Shown here piece by piece: positions 7,567-16,278 of a stretch of 64,000 bases of DNA; position 1 is the first letter of the stretch, and the number at the start of each line of letters is the position of its first letter. The position numbers were made by a program, and so were the translations under genes. The notes under the pieces were generated by a model, which had not been told where the DNA came from, searched no databases, and saw only the letters and a list, made by a program, of their open reading frames with translations. The DNA comes from Pseudomonadota bacterium (GTDB lineage: Bacteria > Pseudomonadota > Gammaproteobacteria > Burkholderiales > Burkholderiaceae_B), in NCBI GenBank assembly GCA_023425645.1, contig JAFACG010000037.1:1-64000 (forward strand). The letters are read 5' to 3'.

Positions 7567-9384
7567 TCAGATGTAGTCCTTGTACTTCTCCAGCAGGCGC
7601 ACGGGCTTGGCCAGCGCGTCGCGACGGAACGGGTCGCCCAGCTCGCGGGTGCACATGATCTCGATGACGCAGGTCTTGCCTTCGTTCATCTGCATGTCGA
7701 TCGCGCGCTTCAGGGCCGGGCCCACGTCCTCCAGCTTGTCCACCACGATGCCTTCGGCGCCCATGGACCGGGCGATGCCGGCGAAAGAAGGGCTGTCCAG
7801 TTCGCCCGCCACGAAGCGGCGGTTGTAGAACTCGACCTGGTTCTTCTTCTCGGCGCCCCACTGGCGGTTGTGGAAGACCACGGCCGTCACGGGGATGTCA
7901 TGGCGCACGGCCGTCAGGATTTCCATCATGCTCATGGCCCAGGCGCCGTCGCCGGCGTAGGCAATGGCGGGGCGCTCGGGCGCGGCCGTCTTGGCGCCGA
8001 TGATGGTGGGCAGCGCGTAGCCGCAGTTGCCGAAGCTCATGGGCGCGAAGAAGCTGCGCGGCCGCTCGAAGCGCAGGTAGCTGTGCGCCACCGAGTTGAT
8101 GTTGCCGATGTCCGTGGACACCATCACGTCCTTGGGCATGGCTTTTTCCAGCTCGCGCAGCACCTGGCGCGGATGCAGGTATTCGCCGCCGCTGAAGGGC
8201 TTCTCCTTGGCGTTTTCAGCAATCATGTCCAGGCTGTAGGGATCGGTCTCGTGGGTCCACTCGTCCAGCTCCTTCTCCCAGGCTGCCTTCTCCGCGGCGA
8301 TCTGGTCGGCGCGTTCGGCCTTGGTGGCGTCGCAGGCCAGATCGCGGCCGTCCAGGCGCTTGGCCAGTTCCTGGGCCACCGCCTTGGCGTCGCCGCAGAT
8401 GCCCACGGCGATCTTCTTGACCAGGCCCAGCATCTTCTGGTCGGCGTCCACCTGGATGATCTTGGCGTTCTTGGGCCAGTAGTCCATGCCATGCTGGGGC
8501 AGCGTGCCGAACGGTCCCAGGCGGGTGCCCAGCGCCAGCACCACGTCGGCCCGGGAAATCAGCTTCATGCCGGCCTTGGAGCCCTGGTAGCCCAGCGGGC
8601 CGCACCACAGGGGGTGGCTGGCGGGGAAGGAATCGTTGTGCTGGTAGCTGTTGACCACCGGCGCGCCCAGGCGCTCGGCCAGGGCCTTGCACTCTTCCAC
8701 GGCGTCGGCCATGACCACGCCGCCGCCCGAGATGATGACGGGGAACTTGGCCTGGGCCAGCAGATCGGCCGCCTCGTCCAGGCTGCGCGCGCCGCCGGGG
8801 CCGCGGTCCACGCGGGCGGGCTTGGGGATTTCGCAGGTGATTTCGCCGTAGAAGTAGTCGCGGGGAATGTTCAGCTGGGTGGGACCCATTTCGCTGACGG
8901 CGCGGTCAAAGCAGCGCGCCGTGAACTCAGCCATGCGATTGGGATTGGTCACGTGACCCTGGTACTTGGTGAACTCCTGGAACATGGGCAGCTGGTTGCA
9001 TTCCTGGAAGCCGCCCAGGCCCTGGGTGTTGGTGCCGGTTTCAGGGGTGACGATGACCACGGGGCTGTGCGCCCAGTAGGCGGCGGCGATGCCCGTCACG
9101 CAGTTGCTGATGCCGGGGCCGTTCTGGCCGATCACCATGCCGTGGCGGCCGGACACGCGGGCGTAGCCGTCGGCCATGTGGGCGGCGCCCTGCTCGTGCA
9201 CCACCGGGATCAGGCGGATGCCGGCGGGAGCAAAAATGTCCATGGCATCCATGAAGGCCGAGCCCATGATGCCGAACATATCGGTGACCCCGTAGGACAC
9301 CATGGTTTCCACAAATGCCTCGGAAGGCGTCATCTTGGTTGGTCCGCTGACCACGCTGCGATTGTCCGTATTGGCCTGGCTCAT
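7567..9384 (-). CDS. xsc: Sulfoacetaldehyde acetyltransferase Xsc
   Basis: Xsc is a thiamine-diphosphate enzyme that converts sulfoacetaldehyde and phosphate to acetyl phosphate and sulfite, the C-S bond-cleaving step of taurine and isethionate breakdown. The 605-residue protein has the three domains of the acetolactate synthase superfamily. The catalytic Glu lies in VVHEQGAAHMADGYARV near residue 83, and the ThDP/Mg motif begins GDGAWAMSMM and ends near HNRQWGA. The extended SYQHNDSFPASHPLWCGPLG region is characteristic of Xsc. The ATG follows GGAGACTGAAAC. Pta, its functional partner, lies at 13290 on the other strand, and the two upstream regions share a repeated TCTCG motif. Confidence 0.95.
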   Translation of the reverse strand: MSQANTDNRSVVSGPTKMTPSEAFVETMVSYGVTDMFGIMGSAFMDAMDIFAPAGIRLIPVVHEQGAAHMADGYARVSGRHGMVIGQNGPGISNCVTGIAAAYWAHSPVVIVTPETGTNTQGLGGFQECNQLPMFQEFTKYQGHVTNPNRMAEFTARCFDRAVSEMGPTQLNIPRDYFYGEITCEIPKPARVDRGPGGARSLDEAADLLAQAKFPVIISGGGVVMADAVEECKALAERLGAPVVNSYQHNDSFPASHPLWCGPLGYQGSKAGMKLISRADVVLALGTRLGPFGTLPQHGMDYWPKNAKIIQVDADQKMLGLVKKIAVGICGDAKAVAQELAKRLDGRDLACDATKAERADQIAAEKAAWEKELDEWTHETDPYSLDMIAENAKEKPFSGGEYLHPRQVLRELEKAMPKDVMVSTDIGNINSVAHSYLRFERPRSFFAPMSFGNCGYALPTIIGAKTAAPERPAIAYAGDGAWAMSMMEILTAVRHDIPVTAVVFHNRQWGAEKKNQVEFYNRRFVAGELDSPSFAGIARSMGAEGIVVDKLEDVGPALKRAIDMQMNEGKTCVIEIMCTRELGDPFRRDALAKPVRLLEKYKDYI

Positions 9385-9441
9385 GTTTCAGTCTCCATTG
9401 CGCGACGGGCCAGGGGCGGCCCGGTTATAAAGTCAAAAATC

Positions 9442-9476
9442 TTGTTTTTCGAGATTTTTTATTAACTTTATCGAGA
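9442..9476 (-). promoter_or_regulatory. Candidate operator upstream of xsc/cobS: TCTCGA direct repeats
   Basis: On the minus strand ATCTCGAAAAACAA (9455 to 9442) recurs exactly upstream of pta at 13235-13248. A second TCTCGA starts 22 bp away (9476 to 9471). The site sits about 60-90 bp upstream of the xsc start, in the AT-rich gap between xsc and the divergent cobS-like gene. The nearby IclR protein is one candidate ligand; the MocR protein is another. Confidence 0.5.
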
Positions 9477-9606
9477 CAAACGCACAGTGTCAACATAGAA
9501 TCTCAATTATCGATATTCAACGTACCGATTTTTGTTTTATTTTTGCATATCGACGTACGAACATTCACGCCGCGCCGCCCGCCGGCCCGCACGAAATGGG
9601 GGTTCC

Positions 9607-10581
9607 ATGACCATCACCACTTTGCCCGACCACATGGTCGGCATCCGCGACACCTTCGGCCTGCCCCTGGACGGCCAGGCCCTGGCCCTGCAGCCCGGCG
9701 CCGCCCAGGTGCCCGCGCGCGATGAGGCCTATCGATTCAATCCGGAAGTCACCCGGGCGATTCTTGCCGGCTTCACGCACAACCGCCGCGTCCTGGTGCA
9801 GGGCCGCCACGGCACCGGCAAATCCACTCATATCGAACAGGTCGCCGCCCGCCTGAACTGGCCCTGCCTGCGCGTGAACCTGGACGGGCACCTGAGCCGC
9901 CTGGACCTGGTGGGCAAGGACACCATCCAGATCCAGGACGGCCTGCAGGTCACGGGCTTTCAGGAAGGCCTGATTCCCTGGGCCATGCAGCGCCCCATGG
10001 CGCTGATCCTGGACGAGTACGACGCCGGACGCCCCGACATCCTGTTCGTGGTGCAGCAGCTGCTGGAACAGGACGGCGGCCTGACCCTGATGGACCAGAA
10101 CCGCGTCATCCGCCCCCATCCGCAATTCCGCATCTTCGCCACGGCCAACACGCTGGGCCTGGGCGACACCAGCGGCCTGTATCACGGCACGCAGCTGCTC
10201 AACCACGCCCAGCTCGACCGCTGGAACATCGTGGCGCGGCTGGACTACCTGCATCCGGACCAGGAAACGGACATCGTGCTGGCGCGCGTGCCGGGCAAGG
10301 ACACGCCGGCCGGGCGCGAACAGGTGCAAGCCATGGTGGCGCTGGCGGCCATGACGCGCCATGGCTTCGCCTGCGGCGACCTGTCGGCGCTGATGTCCCC
10401 GCGCACCGTCATCACCTGGGCGCAGAACGAAGAAATCTTCCACGACCTGGAACTGGCCTTCCGGCTGAGCTTCCTGAACAAGTGCGACCTGTCCGAACAC
10501 GCGCTGATCGCGGAATACTATCAACGCTGTTTTGGCCGGGAGCTGGCCCTGGAACCCCTGGCCGGGGAGCACGCCGGATGA
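9607..10581 (+). CDS. CobS-like MoxR-family AAA+ ATPase
   Basis: This 324-residue AAA+ ATPase closely resembles CobS, the motor subunit of aerobic cobaltochelatase. The N-terminus carries TLPDHMVGIRDTFGLP, Walker A is GRHGTGKSTH near residues 66-75, Walker B is LILDEYDAGRPD near 133-144, and a sensor segment FATANTLGLGDTSG follows. The next gene overlaps it by 4 bases and encodes a CobT-like VWA protein. No CobN subunit or cobalamin gene is nearby. The pair lies between xsc and pta, so it may act as a chaperone or metal/cofactor-insertion machine for this pathway rather than in B12 synthesis; that role is inference. The ATG at 9607 is chosen because it follows a G-rich Shine-Dalgarno-like stretch. 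Confidence 0.85.
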   Translation: MTITTLPDHMVGIRDTFGLPLDGQALALQPGAAQVPARDEAYRFNPEVTRAILAGFTHNRRVLVQGRHGTGKSTHIEQVAARLNWPCLRVNLDGHLSRLDLVGKDTIQIQDGLQVTGFQEGLIPWAMQRPMALILDEYDAGRPDILFVVQQLLEQDGGLTLMDQNRVIRPHPQFRIFATANTLGLGDTSGLYHGTQLLNHAQLDRWNIVARLDYLHPDQETDIVLARVPGKDTPAGREQVQAMVALAAMTRHGFACGDLSALMSPRTVITWAQNEEIFHDLELAFRLSFLNKCDLSEHALIAEYYQRCFGRELALEPLAGEHAG

Positions 10582-12284
10582 GGGATCCCACGCTCCTGCG
10601 CCGCCTGCACCGCGCCCACGAGCTGGGCGCGGCCGTGGCCCGCGCGCTGACGGACGACCCGCTGGTCCACCACCGCCAGCAGGCGCTTTACCGAGGCGAG
10701 CTGCGCCTGGCCAGCCTGGCGCCCCACCTGCGCCCCGATCCGCAGGACGATGCGCACAGCCTGCGCGGCGTCGCGGACAGCCTGGCCCTGCGCCTGCTGC
10801 ATACCGACCGCGCCCTGCATGCCGCGCGCCTGCCCGACGAGCCCGTGGCCCGCCTGTTCTTCGACTGGCTGGAACTGCTGCGCACCGAGACCCTGGCCGC
10901 ACGACACTGGCCGGGCGTGCGCAGGAACCTGCGGGCGCGCTTCGAACGCTGGTCGGCCGGCTACCACCACCACGGCCACACCCGCAGCGAACTGGGGCTG
11001 CTGGTCTACACGGTGGCGCAGATGGTGTGGAGCCGGCTCAACGGCTGGCCCGTCCTGGAAGAAACCGAAGACCTGATCGAATCCACGCGCGCGGGCATCG
11101 CCCCCATGATGGGAGGGCTGTTGCAGACCCTGAAGCGCAGCGCCCCCGACCAGGACCGCTACGGGCTGGCCGCCCTGGAGCTGGCCGGACGCATAGGCCT
11201 GACCGTGCAGGGGCTGCGCCCGTCCAGGCCGCGCCAGGAAGGCGGGGATGCGCCCGAACTGCAAGCCTTCGCCCTGCTGCTGCCCGACAGCGACGAACCC
11301 AGCTACGGAGGCGTGCGCCACGACCAGGACCGCGCCGCGCGGGAAGCGGCCCAGGGCGGCTATCGCGTGTTCGACCGCAGCGGCGACAAGGAAGAGCACA
11401 TGGCCTGCCTGGTGCGGGCGCCCCTGCTGCGCCAGTTGCGCGAGCAACTGGACCAGGCCATCGCCGCCTATGCCATTCCGTTGCCGCGGCTGGTGGCGCG
11501 CATGCGCAAAGTGCTGCGCCAGCCCGTGCGCGATCAATGGCAGTACGGCCAGACCGAGGGGCTGGTGGATGGCCGGCGGCTGGCCCAGTTGATCAGCTCC
11601 CCCCAGGAGCGCCGCCTGTTCAAGCAGGTGGACGAGCCCTTGCGCAATCAGTGCGCGGTCACCTTTCTGCTGGACTGCTCAGGCTCCATGAAGGACCAGG
11701 CGCAGACTCTGGCCGTCATGGTGGACGTGCTGGCCCGCGCCCTGGAGCGCAGCGGCGCACAGACCGAAGTGCTGGGCTTCTCCACGCAGGCCTGGAACGG
11801 CGGGCGGCCCTACCGCCGCTGGCTGGCGCGCGGCAAGCCCGCCCAGCCCGGCCGGATGAACGAGATCAGCCATCGCATTTTCAAAAGCGCAGCATCCACC
11901 TGGCGGCAATCGCGTCCGGCCATCGCCGCACTGCTCAAACAGGACCTGTACCGCGAAGGCGTGGACGGAGAGGCGCTGGCCTGGGCCTGCCAGCGCAGCC
12001 TGGCGCTGACGGCGCGGCGCCGCCTGGTGTATGTCATCTCGGACGCCAGCCCCATGGACAGCGCCACGGTGCTGGCCAACGGCCCGGACTACCTGGACCA
12101 GCATCTGCTGCAGGTGATGCGCGCCTACGAGCGCCAGGGTGTGGAAATCACGGGCATAGGATTGGGGCTGGATCTGGGCGCGCTGTACCGGCACACCCTG
12201 ATCGCCCACATGGAGAAAGGGCTGGACCAGCAATTCCTGGATGATTTCATCGCCAGCCTGGCGCCCCGCCGCCTGCTCCGCTAG
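10578..12284 (+). CDS. CobT-like protein with C-terminal VWA domain
   Basis: This 568-residue protein resembles the CobT subunit of cobaltochelatase. The N-terminal two-thirds is helical and Arg-rich. The C-terminal von Willebrand A domain starts near residue 360 with the MIDAS motif FLLDCSGSMKDQ, followed by VMVDVLARALERSGAQTEVL and VYVISDASPMDS. The start ATG overlaps the CobS-like stop (ATGA), so the two proteins are co-translated and very likely form an AAA+/VWA complex. The acidic linker typical of true CobT is not obvious. Placement between xsc and pta suggests a maturation role in sulfonate metabolism, which is unproven. Confidence 0.83.
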   Translation: MRDPTLLRRLHRAHELGAAVARALTDDPLVHHRQQALYRGELRLASLAPHLRPDPQDDAHSLRGVADSLALRLLHTDRALHAARLPDEPVARLFFDWLELLRTETLAARHWPGVRRNLRARFERWSAGYHHHGHTRSELGLLVYTVAQMVWSRLNGWPVLEETEDLIESTRAGIAPMMGGLLQTLKRSAPDQDRYGLAALELAGRIGLTVQGLRPSRPRQEGGDAPELQAFALLLPDSDEPSYGGVRHDQDRAAREAAQGGYRVFDRSGDKEEHMACLVRAPLLRQLREQLDQAIAAYAIPLPRLVARMRKVLRQPVRDQWQYGQTEGLVDGRRLAQLISSPQERRLFKQVDEPLRNQCAVTFLLDCSGSMKDQAQTLAVMVDVLARALERSGAQTEVLGFSTQAWNGGRPYRRWLARGKPAQPGRMNEISHRIFKSAASTWRQSRPAIAALLKQDLYREGVDGEALAWACQRSLALTARRRLVYVISDASPMDSATVLANGPDYLDQHLLQVMRAYERQGVEITGIGLGLDLGALYRHTLIAHMEKGLDQQFLDDFIASLAPRRLLR

Positions 12285-12339
12285 GCGGTACGGACCGGGG
12301 CCGGACGGCCCCATGCCCCCCGGCTAGGGCCGCGCAAGA

Positions 12340-13134
12340 TCAGAAGTCTTCTTCGATGCGCGCCAGGGCGGCGGCGGCTCGCTGCAGGGCGGGCAGGCAC
12401 TGCAAGGCCTTTTCCGGCGTCATGCGCATGATGGGCGCCTGGGTGGCCACGGCCATGTTGGACTTGCCGTCCTTGCGCGGCACCAGCACCGCCACGCAGA
12501 ACAGGCCCGACAGGAACTCTTCGTTGTCGAAGGCATAGCCGTTGAGCTTGACCTGGACGATGTCCTTTTCGTAGTCCTCGACCGAAGTCAGCGTGTTGGG
12601 CGTGTAGCGCTCCATGGGCGTGTGCGACAGCAGGCGCTTGCGCTGGGCGGCGCTGAGCTGCGCCAGCAGCACCTTGCCGCTGGCCGAGCAGTGTACCGGC
12701 ACGCGCGAACCCGGATACAGATAGAAGCGCAACGGCGCGGCGGTTTCCACGCGGTCCAGGTACAGCACGTCCGTGCCCGACAGGGCCGTCAGATTGCAGG
12801 TCTCGCCCAGCTCGTCCACCAGATGGCGCAGCACGGCATGGCGCGCGCCGTGCTTGGCATCGTGCAGCAGCAGGTTTTCCGCCAGGCGGCGCAGGCGCGA
12901 ACCGATCCCGTAATGCCGGCCATCGCTTTCACGCAGCAGCAGCCCGCTGCCTTCCAGCTGCTGCAGCATGCGGTGCACAGTGGGCTTGGGCAGGCCGGTC
13001 AGCTCCACCAGGTCCTGCAATGTGTAGCGCCGGTCCTGGCCCGCCATGACTTCCAGCAACGCGAACAGGCGCATGGTGGGCGTATCGCCGCTCAGGCGCG
13101 CGCCTTCAGCGACGTCGGTTTGGATCTTGGACAT
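12340..13134 (-). CDS. IclR-family transcriptional regulator
   Basis: This 264-residue regulator has an N-terminal winged helix (LFALLEVMAGQDRRYTLQDL, then TGLPKPTVHRMLQQLE) and a C-terminal IclR effector domain (residues about 90-255) with YPGSRVPVHCSASGKVLLAQ. The ATG at 13134 is preceded by a GAGAG site; a longer TTG start at 13158 is less likely. It is transcribed away from pta and converges on the cobT-like gene, so it is a likely regulator of pta and possibly xsc. The inverted halves ATGGAAC (13184-13190) and GTTCCAT (13257-13263) in the shared promoter region are candidate IclR contacts. Confidence 0.88.
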   Translation of the reverse strand: MSKIQTDVAEGARLSGDTPTMRLFALLEVMAGQDRRYTLQDLVELTGLPKPTVHRMLQQLEGSGLLLRESDGRHYGIGSRLRRLAENLLLHDAKHGARHAVLRHLVDELGETCNLTALSGTDVLYLDRVETAAPLRFYLYPGSRVPVHCSASGKVLLAQLSAAQRKRLLSHTPMERYTPNTLTSVEDYEKDIVQVKLNGYAFDNEEFLSGLFCVAVLVPRKDGKSNMAVATQAPIMRMTPEKALQCLPALQRAAAALARIEEDF

Positions 13135-13183
13135 AAAGAAGCTCTCGTATCGGGGCAATTTTCACAAAATTCTATACCAGTAA

Positions 13184-13263
13184 ATGGAACCGATCATTGA
13201 CTGTCTCGGTTTTTACCGCTAGATTTTGCCATGTATCTCGAAAAACAAAACAAAAAGTTCCAT
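13184..13263. promoter_or_regulatory. iclR/pta divergent control region with TCTCG repeats and inverted ATGGAAC halves
   Basis: The gap between the IclR gene and pta contains TCTCGG at 13204 and ATCTCGAAAAACAA at 13235-13248, whose TCTCG cores are 32 bp apart. The second is identical to a site upstream of xsc, where the cores are 22 bp apart; the 10-bp difference keeps the same helical face. An inverted pair ATGGAAC (13184) and GTTCCAT (13257) brackets them, about seven helical turns apart. Confidence 0.45.
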
Positions 13264-13289
13264 AAACACGAATACCACGGAGACAGGGC

Positions 13290-14303
13290 ATGAAGCTCAT
13301 CGAACATCTGATCGCCGCCGCCCAGGCCCGGCCCCGCCGCATCGTACTGTGCGAAGCCGACGACGAACGCATCCTGCGAGCGGCTTGCCAGGCCAGCTGG
13401 GATGCCGTCGCCCACATCACGCTGGTGGGCGATCCCCGACGCATCGCCGCCCGCTTCGTTGAACTCGGCCTGGATCCGGGGGATGTCCGGATCGAAGACC
13501 CCTGCAATTCGCCCAATCGGCCCGCCCTGCTGGCGGCCCTGCTGGAACGCCGCAAGGACAAGGGGCTGACGGACGAACAGGCGCAGCGCTGGCTGGACGA
13601 GCCGCTGTGCTACGCCAACATGATGGTGCATGCCGGACTGGCCGACGGCTCGGTGGCGGGCGCCGTGCACAGCACCGCCGACGTGGTGCGCACCGCCCTT
13701 CAACTGATCGGCAAGGCGCCTCACGCCAGGCTGGTGTCCAGCTTCTTCATCATGATGCTGTGCAAGCAGGATCATCCGCGCAAGGGCGGGCTGATCTTCA
13801 GCGATTGCGGCCTGGTGATCGATCCGGATGCCGAGCAGCTGTGCGACATCGCCCTGGCCGCGGCCGACAGCGCGCAGCTTCTGTTGAACGAAACCCCGCG
13901 CGTGGCCATGCTGAGCTTTTCCACGGCCGGCAGCGCCCAGCACGAACGGGTCAGCAAGGTCGTGCAGGCCGCGCGCCAGATCAAGGCGCGCCGCCCCGAC
14001 CTGGCCATCGACGAGGACGTGCAGCTGGACGCCGCCCTGATCGAAGAAGTGGCCGCCCGCAAGCTGCCCGGCTCGGCCGTGGCCGGCAAGGCCAACGTGC
14101 TGATCTTCCCCAACCTGGAAGCGGGCAACATCGGCTACAAGATGGCCGAGCGTCTGGGCGGCGCCATCGCGATCGGCCCCTTGCTGCAAGGCCTGAGCAA
14201 GCCCGCCAACGACCTGTCGCGCGGCTGTTCCACGCAGGACATCTACAACGTCATCGCCGTGACGGGAGTGCAATGCCTGCAGGAGACAGCCGCGCGGAAC
14301 TGA
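13290..14303 (+). CDS. pta: Phosphate acetyltransferase
   Basis: Pta converts acetyl phosphate plus CoA to acetyl-CoA, here disposing of the acetyl phosphate made by Xsc. The 337-residue single-domain protein matches the short Pta type. It has RRIVLCEADDERIL at the N-terminus, the central DGSVAGAVHSTADVVRTALQ, and the C-terminal NVLIFPNLEAGNIGYKMAER with GGAIAIGPLLQGL. The long N-terminal DRTGG-like regulatory domain of enterobacterial Pta is absent. GGAGACAGGGC precedes the ATG. No ackA lies beside it, consistent with a dissimilatory rather than overflow-acetate role. Confidence 0.95.
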   Translation: MKLIEHLIAAAQARPRRIVLCEADDERILRAACQASWDAVAHITLVGDPRRIAARFVELGLDPGDVRIEDPCNSPNRPALLAALLERRKDKGLTDEQAQRWLDEPLCYANMMVHAGLADGSVAGAVHSTADVVRTALQLIGKAPHARLVSSFFIMMLCKQDHPRKGGLIFSDCGLVIDPDAEQLCDIALAAADSAQLLLNETPRVAMLSFSTAGSAQHERVSKVVQAARQIKARRPDLAIDEDVQLDAALIEEVAARKLPGSAVAGKANVLIFPNLEAGNIGYKMAERLGGAIAIGPLLQGLSKPANDLSRGCSTQDIYNVIAVTGVQCLQETAARN

Positions 14304-14322
14304 GGACCTGGCAGCTTCCGAT

Positions 14323-15291
14323 CTACATATTCAACTCCAGCCCCTTGAGCCGTTCCTGCCAGGCCCGGGCCTCGGCCAGCAGCTCCTGCTGCAGGCCGGG
14401 CCCGACCTGCGCATTGACCTGCAGGCCGGCGTCTTCATACAGGCGTACCAGCTCCGGCTCCTTCAGGGCCGTCTGCACCGCCGCGGCCAAGGCGGCGATG
14501 CGCTCGGGCGCAGTATCCTTGCGCGCCACCAGCATCCACCAGTTGTCGGGTATGGCCTGCAGCAGCTTGCCCCACCCCGCCTCTTGCACTGTAGGCACGT
14601 TTGGCAGCATGGCCAGACGCTGGGGCGCCACCACGGCCAGGGCCCGGACACGCCCCGATTGCAGCAAGGCCTGTACCGAGGAATAGCCGATGACGGCGAA
14701 CTGCACCTCTCCCGCACCCAGCGCCGTGGCCAGGGCGCCTCCGCCCCGGTACGGCACATGCACGGCCTTGGCTCCGCCGGCCTGCAGGAACAGCGCCCCG
14801 GCCAGATGCGGCACGGTGCCCGCGCTGGGCGACCCATAATTGGCATTGCCCTTCTGTACGTTCAGGTAGGCCACCAGCTCGTCCACCGAGCGTATGGGCA
14901 GCTGGGCGTTGACCACGATCAGCAAAGGGACGGACACCACTTTGGCAACCGGCACGAACTGCGCCAGAGGGTCGAGCTTCTGGTCCGGGAACAGGAACTG
15001 ATTGATCACCAGGTTGTTGGTGGCGGCCGACAGCACGGCATAGCCATCGGCGGGCTGGCGCAGCACATGGTCCGCGCCGATCAGCCCGCCCGCGCCCGGC
15101 TTGGACTCGATGATGAACGGCTGTCCCAGATTGCGCTGCAACTGATTGCCCAGCAGGCGGGGCACCAGGTCGGCAATGCCGCCCCCGCCGTACGGCGCCA
15201 CGATGCGCACCGGCTGGCTTGGATAGGAGTCGGCAGCCAGCGCCGCCGTACAGGACACGGCCATGCCGCCTGCCAGGGCAAGACGGCGCAA
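14323..15291 (-). CDS. Bug-family periplasmic receptor with degraded 5' end
   Basis: This tripartite tricarboxylate receptor of about 322 residues has the Bug features VRIVAPYGGGGIADLVPRLL, PFIIESKPGAGGLIGADHV and VPYRGGGALATALGAGEVQ. The mature domain is intact, but the start is doubtful. The only reasonable codon is a TTG at 15291 that gives a short signal peptide (MRRLALAGGMAVSCTAALAA) without a visible ribosome binding site. The frame stays open upstream into the remains of a metallo-hydrolase gene. The native start was probably lost in a deletion joining the two genes, so this copy may be silent or poorly expressed. Confidence 0.7.
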   Translation of the reverse strand: MRRLALAGGMAVSCTAALAADSYPSQPVRIVAPYGGGGIADLVPRLLGNQLQRNLGQPFIIESKPGAGGLIGADHVLRQPADGYAVLSAATNNLVINQFLFPDQKLDPLAQFVPVAKVVSVPLLIVVNAQLPIRSVDELVAYLNVQKGNANYGSPSAGTVPHLAGALFLQAGGAKAVHVPYRGGGALATALGAGEVQFAVIGYSSVQALLQSGRVRALAVVAPQRLAMLPNVPTVQEAGWGKLLQAIPDNWWMLVARKDTAPERIAALAAAVQTALKEPELVRLYEDAGLQVNAQVGPGLQQELLAEARAWQERLKGLELNM

Positions 15292-15307
15292 GACGACACC
15301 ACACCGG

Positions 15308-16174
15308 CGGCCCCTTGTAGTGCGTGCGTATGGCCTGCTCCATCTCGGGCGCGGTGTCGAAATCATTGAAGAAATGATAGGCCACCGCAAGACGCGGCTC
15401 GCACAGCGCGAACACCTTGCCCGCCTACACCGGATCCGAATGCGCCATGCTGCCCACGCCGATGGCCGTGCGCTCGTCATAGCCGGAACGTTCCATCAAC
15501 TGCTGGCGGGTGTTGAAAGTCTCATGCACCACCACGTCCGCATTGCACGCGTTCTCCACGAAGAAGTAGCTGGGCGTGGCGTCGCCCGAATACACGAAGG
15601 ACAGGCCGTTCCAGTCCAGGCGCAGGCTGACCGCCCCATCGTAGATGTGCACGGCCGGAAAGCTCGTGACCTTGACGCCGTTCCGGTCGTAGACCACGTG
15701 CGCCCTGGAATAATCGAATTCGTGTACGTTCACCTCCGCCCCCACGGCCGGCAGCAGGCCCACCCGCGTGTCGGTGTCCCAGGCGTAGGACTCCATCTGC
15801 TTGGTCACGAAGTGCTTCATGCCATATTTTTCGATCGGCCCCGACGGCCCGTAGACCTCCAGCGGGCGGGTGCGGCCGCCCGCCCAGCTGCCGATCCAGA
15901 TCTGCGCGAAGTCCCCCACATGATCCGTGTGCAGATGGGTCGCAAAATACGCCGTCATCTTCTGGTAGGGAATCTCCAGCGCGCCGAAATTGGTCTGCGT
16001 GCCATAGCCGAAATCGAACTGGAACTTGTCGCCGTTGCCCAGCTCCACCAGCCATCCGGCATTGGCCTGCGACGGCCGCAGAAAGGGGCGTCCGGTGCCC
16101 AATGCGGTGATCCGCATCTCGTCTTTGCCCAGCTCTTCCGTATTGGGAAAAAACTGATCCCGATAGTGCGCCAT
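15308..16174 (-). pseudogene. MBL-fold metallo-hydrolase, interrupted by an amber codon and truncated at the 3' end
   Basis: The N-terminal 249 codons encode a metallo-beta-lactamase-fold hydrolase with the zinc motif THLHTDHVGDF, preceded by ITALGTGRPFLRPSQANAG. The frame meets TAG after MAHSDPV at 15425-15427, then continues as good family sequence (AGKVFALCEPRLAVAYHFFN, then TAPEMEQAIRTHYKGP) until about 15308, where it runs out of frame into a Bug gene. A single C-to-T change (CAG to TAG) would explain the stop. The C-terminal tail expected of relatives is missing. AGGAGATAAGC precedes the ATG. It lies divergent from a damaged LysR gene, suggesting an abandoned catabolic unit. Confidence 0.75.
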
Positions 16175-16278
16175 GCTTATCTCCTGAATGGTAATTATTG
16201 GATTGCGCAGGATCAGTCTAGAATTTGATTTGTTGTCTGACTATTTAGATTTCAACCCTTATCCATACCGGAATTGAT

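Noticed and set aside
9480..9560. Repeated ACGTAC elements between xsc and the cobS-like gene as an operator
   Set aside because: The two hexamers have no matching flanks and no counterpart at pta; the TCTCG repeats are better supported.
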